From Bacillota bacterium (GTDB lineage Bacteria > Bacillota > Clostridia > Clostridiales > Clostridiaceae): DNA of 9,572 nt. A program made the position numbers and the translations under genes. Position 1 is the first letter of the stretch. Every line of letters begins with the position of its first letter. The DNA lies in NCBI GenBank assembly GCA_021779235.1, contig JAJYBA010000053.1, positions 1-9,572 on the forward strand. The letters run 5' to 3'. Positions 6,118 through 9,572 of this stretch are shown piece by piece. The notes below the pieces were generated by a model, which did not search any database, was not told the DNA's origin, and saw only the letters and a list, made by a program, of their open reading frames with translations.

Positions 6118-7494
6118 ATGAATGATATACAGACGCTTTTAAAAGAGCAGAGAAGCTATTTTAATACTGGAGCAACAAGAAATTTAGATTTTCGTATAGA
6201 GAAATTGGGTGTCTTAAAAAAGTCTATAAAGAAAAATGAGAAACAAATATTAGAAGCACTTTGGGCTGATTTACATAAATCTGAGTTTGAGGCTTATGCT
6301 ACTGAAATAGGAATAATTTTAGATGAGATAAATTATGTTATGAAACATTTAAAATCCTGGTCGAAAACTAGAAAAGTAAGAACACCATTAACACATTTTT
6401 TATCTTCTAGTTATATTTATTCAGAACCATATGGAGTAAGTTTAATTATTTCACCTTGGAATTATCCATTTCAGCTATTAATGGCACCATTAATTGGCTC
6501 TATAGCTGCAGGTAATTGTGCTTTGTTAAAACCATCTGAAAACTCTCCAAATACTACTGAAGTTATTATAAAAATCATTGAGGAAAGTTTTTCTGAGAAG
6601 TTTGTTTCTGTAATTGAACCTTATGGTGGAAAGGAATCTGCGGAGGCACTTTTGAAAGAAGAATTTGACTATATATTTTTCACGGGAAGCGTACCTGTTG
6701 GTAAAGTAGTGATGAAGGCAGCAGCAAAACATCTTACTCCTGTAACCTTAGAATTAGGTGGTAAAAGCCCTTGTATAGTGCACAAAGACGCTGATATAAA
6801 GCTAGCAGCAAAAAGAATAGCATGGGGTAAATTCCTAAATGCAGGACAAACTTGCGTTGCACCAGATTATATATTGGTACACCAAAGTGTTAAAAGGCAG
6901 TTTTTAACAGAAATAACAGAATATATTAAAGAATTTTTTGGAGAGCATCCAGTAAAAAGCAATGATTTTCCCAGAATAATAAACGAAAGGCACTTTGATA
7001 GGCTTGTAGGATTATTAGATAAAGGCAACATTGTAACGGGTGGAGAATATAGCAAAAGCGAAAAGTATATTGAACCCACAATTCTTGATAATATAACTTG
7101 GAATGACCCTATTATGCTGGATGAGATATTTGGACCTATTCTACCAGTTATGGAGTTTGAAGATTTAGAACAAGTAATAGAAATGGTTAATTCAAAACCT
7201 AAACCTCTAGCATTATATTTTTTCTCAAGTAATAAGAAGCACCAGAAAAGAATAATAGATATGATTTCTTATGGCGGAGGGTGCATAAATGATACAATCA
7301 TGCATGTAGCATCGCCACATTTGCCTTTTGGTGGAGTAGGGGCTAGTGGTATGAGTGCTTATCACGGCAAAGGAAGTTATGATGTTTTTTCTCACAAAAA
7401 AAGTGTGATAAAAAAGAGTAACCTTATAGATGTTAAAATAAGATATGCGCCTTATGGAGATAAAATTAAATTGTTAAAGAAACTTATGAAATAG
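6118..7494 (+). CDS. NAD(P)-dependent aldehyde dehydrogenase, class 3-like
   Basis: Soluble enzyme of 458 aa that oxidises aldehydes to carboxylic acids. Conserved features are PWNYPF (113-118, with oxyanion-hole N115), the cofactor-loop FTGSVPVG (188-195), general base E212 in LELGGKSP, nucleophile C246 in NAGQTCVAPDY, DEIFGP (335-340), and HLPFGGVGASGMSAYHG near the end. The short length (about 450 rather than about 490-500) and the last motif point to the ALDH3/fatty-aldehyde group, like Bacillus YwdH. I see no C-terminal membrane helix. GGGAGTGGTG precedes the ATG. A weak TATTAT (6097-6102) might be a private -10, but no good -35 was found, so the gene may be read from the ABC operon. The preferred aldehyde is not evident. 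Confidence 0.94.
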   Translation: MNDIQTLLKEQRSYFNTGATRNLDFRIEKLGVLKKSIKKNEKQILEALWADLHKSEFEAYATEIGIILDEINYVMKHLKSWSKTRKVRTPLTHFLSSSYIYSEPYGVSLIISPWNYPFQLLMAPLIGSIAAGNCALLKPSENSPNTTEVIIKIIEESFSEKFVSVIEPYGGKESAEALLKEEFDYIFFTGSVPVGKVVMKAAAKHLTPVTLELGGKSPCIVHKDADIKLAAKRIAWGKFLNAGQTCVAPDYILVHQSVKRQFLTEITEYIKEFFGEHPVKSNDFPRIINERHFDRLVGLLDKGNIVTGGEYSKSEKYIEPTILDNITWNDPIMLDEIFGPILPVMEFEDLEQVIEMVNSKPKPLALYFFSSNKKHQKRIIDMISYGGGCINDTIMHVASPHLPFGGVGASGMSAYHGKGSYDVFSHKKSVIKKSNLIDVKIRYAPYGDKIKLLKKLMK

Positions 7495-7525
7495 CATAAT
7501 ACTAAAAAAATTGCAAATGTTAAAT

Positions 7526-7580
7526 AAAAGGATAGGGAATAGATAGCTTTAAATAACTACCTATTCCCTATCCTTTTGTT
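7526..7580. terminator. Strong bidirectional terminator
   Basis: A 17-bp perfect stem (7526-7542 with 7561-7577) extends by three more pairs after one A.C mismatch and closes a roughly 10-nt loop (7547-7556). The stem ends in AAAA/TTTT, and TTTTGTTT follows on the plus strand. On the minus strand TTTTATTTAAC follows. It lies between the convergent aldehyde dehydrogenase and DsbA-family genes and should end both. Confidence 0.88.
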
Positions 7581-7602
7581 TAAGCAATATATCATAAGAA
7601 TT

Positions 7603-8196
7603 TTAAATGGTATCTAAGAGTTTTCTAAATTCTTCTATAGGTTGTGCACCAACTATGGAATATTTATTATTTATAATAAAAGTAGGAGTACTATTAATTC
7701 CCATACTGTGGGCATTTTTAGCACTATTATTTAAAACAGCTTCGTAGTCTCTATTTCTAACAGAAGTAATAAGCTCATCTTTGTTTAGACCAAGAGCTTC
7801 ACCTAATTCACCTAGAATTTCTAAAGAGCCTATGTTTTTTAGATCTCTAAAGTAAGCCTCCATTAGTGATGAGTGATATTCTTTGCCCTTTCCATGAACT
7901 TTTGCAAATTCAGCAGCCTCCAAAGCATTGTGAGAATTAGGCATCAGTTCTAATTTTCCAAAGCTAATTCCATATAGTGTGCCTGAGCGATTAAGATTAT
8001 TTAGCATGTTGTCTAGATTAGGTTTACTAAATCTTTCGCTAAGAATTACGCCTTCCTTAGGGGTTTCAGGATGAATTTCTAATCCTAGCCATTCAACCTC
8101 AAGGTCATATTCTTTTTCGAGTTTCTCGACAATACCTTTGCCGACATAACAGAATGGTCAGATGTAGTCAGAGAAAACTTTAATTTTTATACTCAT
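7603..8196 (-). CDS. FrnE-like DsbA-family thiol oxidoreductase with in-frame TGA at the active-site Cys; probable selenoprotein
   Basis: The full frame is 197 codons from ATG 8196, preceded by GGAGGT (8206-8201). It begins MSIKIKVFSDYI, then TGA (8160-8158, codon 13), then PFCYVGKG. FrnE-type DsbA proteins normally have C-P-F-C here, so the TGA replaces exactly the catalytic N-terminal cysteine. The other 184 codons contain no stop or frameshift and include the cis-proline motif STPTF (P171) and the C-terminal VGAQPIEEF typical of the family. Length matches the family (about 200-215 aa). The protein would be a thioredoxin-fold redox enzyme with a U-x-x-C centre. There is no signal peptide, so it is cytoplasmic. 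An imperfect SECIS-like hairpin follows the TGA. A start-based search sees only the last 134 residues (from 8007). The alternative is a recent nonsense mutation of a Cys codon. No selA, selB, selC or selD gene is in the window. Confidence 0.82.
8125..8154 (-). promoter_or_regulatory. Candidate SECIS-like hairpin just after the TGA codon
   Basis: In the minus-strand RNA, UUC-U-GU-U-AUGUC pairs with GGUAU-U-GU-C-GAG around a GGCAAA loop. There are ten pairs, several of them wobbles, and two mismatches. The loop starts with GG, and bacterial SECIS models want a G among the first two loop bases. It begins 15 nt after the TGA, at or just under the usual distance. A competing perfect 5-bp stem, UCGAG/CUCGA (8129-8117), has an AAA loop without G. 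The structure is suggestive but weak. Confidence 0.35.
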
Positions 8197-8255
8197 AATA
8201 GTACCTCCAATTTTTTTAAAATATAAATAAACATTATTTAGAAATATCTATTTAT

Positions 8256-8284
8256 ATTATAAACATACTGATATTTATTTTCAA
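8256..8284 (-). promoter_or_regulatory. Sigma-A promoter of the DsbA-family gene
   Basis: On the minus strand TTGAAA (8284-8279), a 17-bp spacer and a perfect TATAAT (8261-8256) are seen. The transcript would have a leader of about 50 nt ending in GGAGGT and ATG 8196. This supports 8196, not the internal ATG at 8007, as the gene start. Confidence 0.75.
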
Positions 8285-8365
8285 TAAACAGTAATTATTC
8301 AATAAATTTAATTGTAAATATAAGAAAACAAACACTTCATTAAATTAAAATTTACGTGAAATAAG

Positions 8366-8384
8366 TATGATATAATATATCATA
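8366..8384 (+). promoter_or_regulatory. Extended -10 promoter overlapping a 19-bp palindrome
   Basis: TGATATAAT (8368-8376) is an extended -10 element with a perfect TATAAT at 8371-8376. It lies inside a perfect palindrome with 9-bp arms TATGATATA and TATATCATA around a central A. No good -35 is present at 17 bp, which fits an extended -10 promoter. A palindrome lying on the -10 could be an operator, although TATA-rich sequence makes chance symmetry likelier than usual. The expected start is near 8383, about 40 nt before ATG 8425. Confidence 0.55.
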
Positions 8385-8424
8385 AATGAAATAGTTAAAT
8401 TAGATGTTTTATTGGAGGTACCAC

Positions 8425-8787
8425 ATGATTTATGAAAGAAGTACTCTGAAAATAGCAAGTGATTTCCAAGTAAAAGAAATACAAAAGGATGAATATAACG
8501 TTGATTTAATAATAAAAGTAGAGTATAGATGTGTAAATTTATATTTTGATAATTTTCTTAAATGTATAAATTCTAGAGTGCAATTTCCATCTGTTAATAG
8601 CATACTTATTAGATTTTGCACCATAGAAGACAATAATATATGTACCATACACTTTTTAAGTGATAGCGGAATTCACTCTACTATAGCAAACTTTGAAATG
8701 GATTATAGTGAAACATACATAGAAATTAGAAATGAAGAATTTTTTGTGGATATGAAAATGGGTGCGAAGGAAATCCTTTTCTGTTAA
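8425..8787 (+). CDS. Hypothetical protein, 120 aa
   Basis: I do not recognise this protein. It has no membrane segment, signal peptide or familiar nucleotide-binding motif. It is acidic, with alternating hydrophobic and polar residues that suggest a mainly beta-strand fold (for example YNVDLIIKVEYRCVNLYF, 24-41). Five cysteines (36, 46, 65, 73, 120), one of them the last residue, are not spaced as a known metal site. The ATG at 8425 is chosen because GGAGG (8414-8418) lies six bases upstream. An in-frame ATG at 8404 lacks a site of that quality. It is transcribed away from the DsbA-family gene from its own extended -10 promoter. No terminator is seen after it, so it may be co-transcribed with the DUF402 gene about 150 bp downstream. 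Confidence 0.7.
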   Translation: MIYERSTLKIASDFQVKEIQKDEYNVDLIIKVEYRCVNLYFDNFLKCINSRVQFPSVNSILIRFCTIEDNNICTIHFLSDSGIHSTIANFEMDYSETYIEIRNEEFFVDMKMGAKEILFC

Positions 8788-8939
8788 TTAATTCACCCAA
8801 GGTATTTAATTTGTGCTAATATATAGAATATAAGATCTCTTAAAATTATTAAAAATCTAATTAAATGATTTGAAGTGGAGTTGTCTTCAGGAATGTCGTT
8901 AAATCTAACCTATGAATTATGCAACAAGGAGAGGATTGT

Positions 8940-9467
8940 ATGAAGAAAAAATATGCAGATAGGGCAACTTGGACAAGAGTTTTAAAGAGAAGAGATAAAT
9001 TATCCTACGTAAAAAATGAAAAGTTTAGTGGCTATATTTCTGTTATTTATGTTGAAAAGGTTAAAAAACCACTTATTAAGAATCTGAATGGTCAAAAGGT
9101 GTGTATAGTGGATAATGGATATACCTGGGTGATATTTATGCCTGATAATTTAATGTATTCACTTACAATGATGATTAATGATAAAAATGAAATAGTACAA
9201 TGGTATTTTGACATATGCAAAGCATATGAGATTAGTGAGAGTGGAGTTCCATTTTTTGAGGATTTATATTTAGATATTGTAGTTTTACCTTCTGGTAAGC
9301 TTATTCTATTAGATGAAGATGAACTTTCTCATGCATTTAAAATAGGCCAAATATCTAAAGAAGAGTATAGTTCTGCTAATGTTCAGGCGGAGTTATTGAT
9401 AAAGGATATTAAAAATAAAACAAATAGTTTACTAGAATTTAGTAAAGAGTATTTTGAAAATAAATGA
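8940..9467 (+). CDS. DUF402 family protein (Ntdp/FAU-1-like)
   Basis: Cytoplasmic protein of 175 aa with the DUF402 signature: WYFDI (88-92) followed by FFEDLYLDIVVLPSG (105-119), then LLDEDELSHAF and the GQISKEEYSSA helix (136-146). The conserved acidic residues D91, D108, D112, D125 and D127 match the divalent-metal site known in this family. Known members include staphylococcal Ntdp, which hydrolyses nucleoside di- and triphosphates, and the DUF402 part of the archaeal RNA-binding protein FAU-1. Which activity applies here cannot be told. The start is ATG 8940, because AAGGAGAGG (8926-8934) lies just upstream; the in-frame ATG at 8919 would put this site inside the gene. The preceding 8788-8939 holds no clear promoter or terminator. 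A hairpin-repeat array begins 19 bp after the stop. Confidence 0.87.
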   Translation: MKKKYADRATWTRVLKRRDKLSYVKNEKFSGYISVIYVEKVKKPLIKNLNGQKVCIVDNGYTWVIFMPDNLMYSLTMMINDKNEIVQWYFDICKAYEISESGVPFFEDLYLDIVVLPSGKLILLDEDELSHAFKIGQISKEEYSSANVQAELLIKDIKNKTNSLLEFSKEYFENK

Positions 9468-9486
9468 AAATTATTATAGTATCCTA

Positions 9487-9572
9487 GGAGGAAAGCAATT
9501 AATAATTGTTTTATACTACAAAGAGCGACAAGGAGGAAAGCAATTAATAATTGTTTTAGACTCCAAAGAACG
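9487..9572 (+). repeat. Hairpin-repeat array 3: at least two units, running off the window edge
   Basis: Hairpin cores start at 9491 and 9536, again exactly 45 bp apart. The arms are AAAGCAATT and AATTGTTTT around an AAT loop, nine pairs including one G-T wobble. The first is preceded by CTAGGAGG and the second by ACAAGGAGG. The linker reads TACTACAAAGAGCGACAAGG, close to the linkers of array 1. After the second hairpin the linker (GACTCCAAAGAACG) is cut by the end of the window, so more units or a gene start should follow. By analogy with the other arrays this is probably the leader of the next gene. Confidence 0.82.

Noticed and set aside
7603..8007. A 134-aa protein starting at the ATG at 8007
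   Set aside because: The thioredoxin-fold N-terminus, the active site, the ribosome binding site and a promoter all lie upstream in the same frame, separated only by the TGA at codon 13. No good ribosome binding site precedes 8007.
8404..8424. ATG 8404 as start of the 120-aa hypothetical gene
   Set aside because: The GGAGG at 8414-8418 would lie inside the coding region, and it is ideally placed for ATG 8425.

Overview
The window looks like chromosomal DNA from a Clostridium-type Firmicute. The evidence is the very AT-rich composition, strong GGAGG or G-run ribosome binding sites, sigma-A promoters close to consensus, and an iron-only hydrogenase relative with clostridial-type motifs. No phage or insertion-sequence gene is visible.

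Layout, left to right. Positions 20-1366 (minus) encode a two-cluster [FeFe]-hydrogenase-family protein that starts at TTG. A complete tRNA-Pro(UGG) gene (minus) follows, with its own consensus promoter and terminator. A LysE/ArgO-type amino-acid exporter (plus) converges on a small three-helix membrane protein (minus), with a shared terminator between them. Then comes a three-gene ABC-2 export system (plus): an ATPase at 3260-4243 and two related 267-aa permeases at 4240-5043 and 5226-6029. A class-3-like aldehyde dehydrogenase (6118-7494) follows in the same direction. A bidirectional terminator separates it from a minus-strand FrnE-like DsbA-family thiol oxidoreductase (7603-8196). Facing away from that gene are a 120-aa protein of unknown function and a DUF402 protein (both plus).

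Two things stand out. First, the DsbA-family gene is intact except for an in-frame TGA exactly at the first cysteine of its CxxC active site (codon 13). Ribosome binding site, ATG and a consensus-like promoter all lie upstream. It is best read as a selenocysteine (U-P-F-C) protein, and a start-codon caller will cut it to its last 134 residues. Second, at least ten copies of a hairpin unit occur in four arrays, at 2922-2990 (minus), 3160-3254, 5039-5220 and 9487-9572. Each unit has a 23-bp inverted repeat (about 10-bp arms, 3-nt loop) plus a 22-nt linker ending in a ribosome-binding-site-like GGGG or GGAGG. The period is exactly 45 bp in the three plus-strand arrays and 46 bp in the minus one. 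Stem sequence differs between arrays while pairing is kept. In the three arrays whose downstream gene is visible, the last G-run is that gene's ribosome binding site. I do not recognise this repeat family.

How the genes work together: the ABC genes form one export machine, with ATPase and first permease translationally coupled and a four-unit array separating the two permeases. The aldehyde dehydrogenase may be co-transcribed, since no terminator is seen between them, but a functional link is inference. The remaining genes look like independent units.
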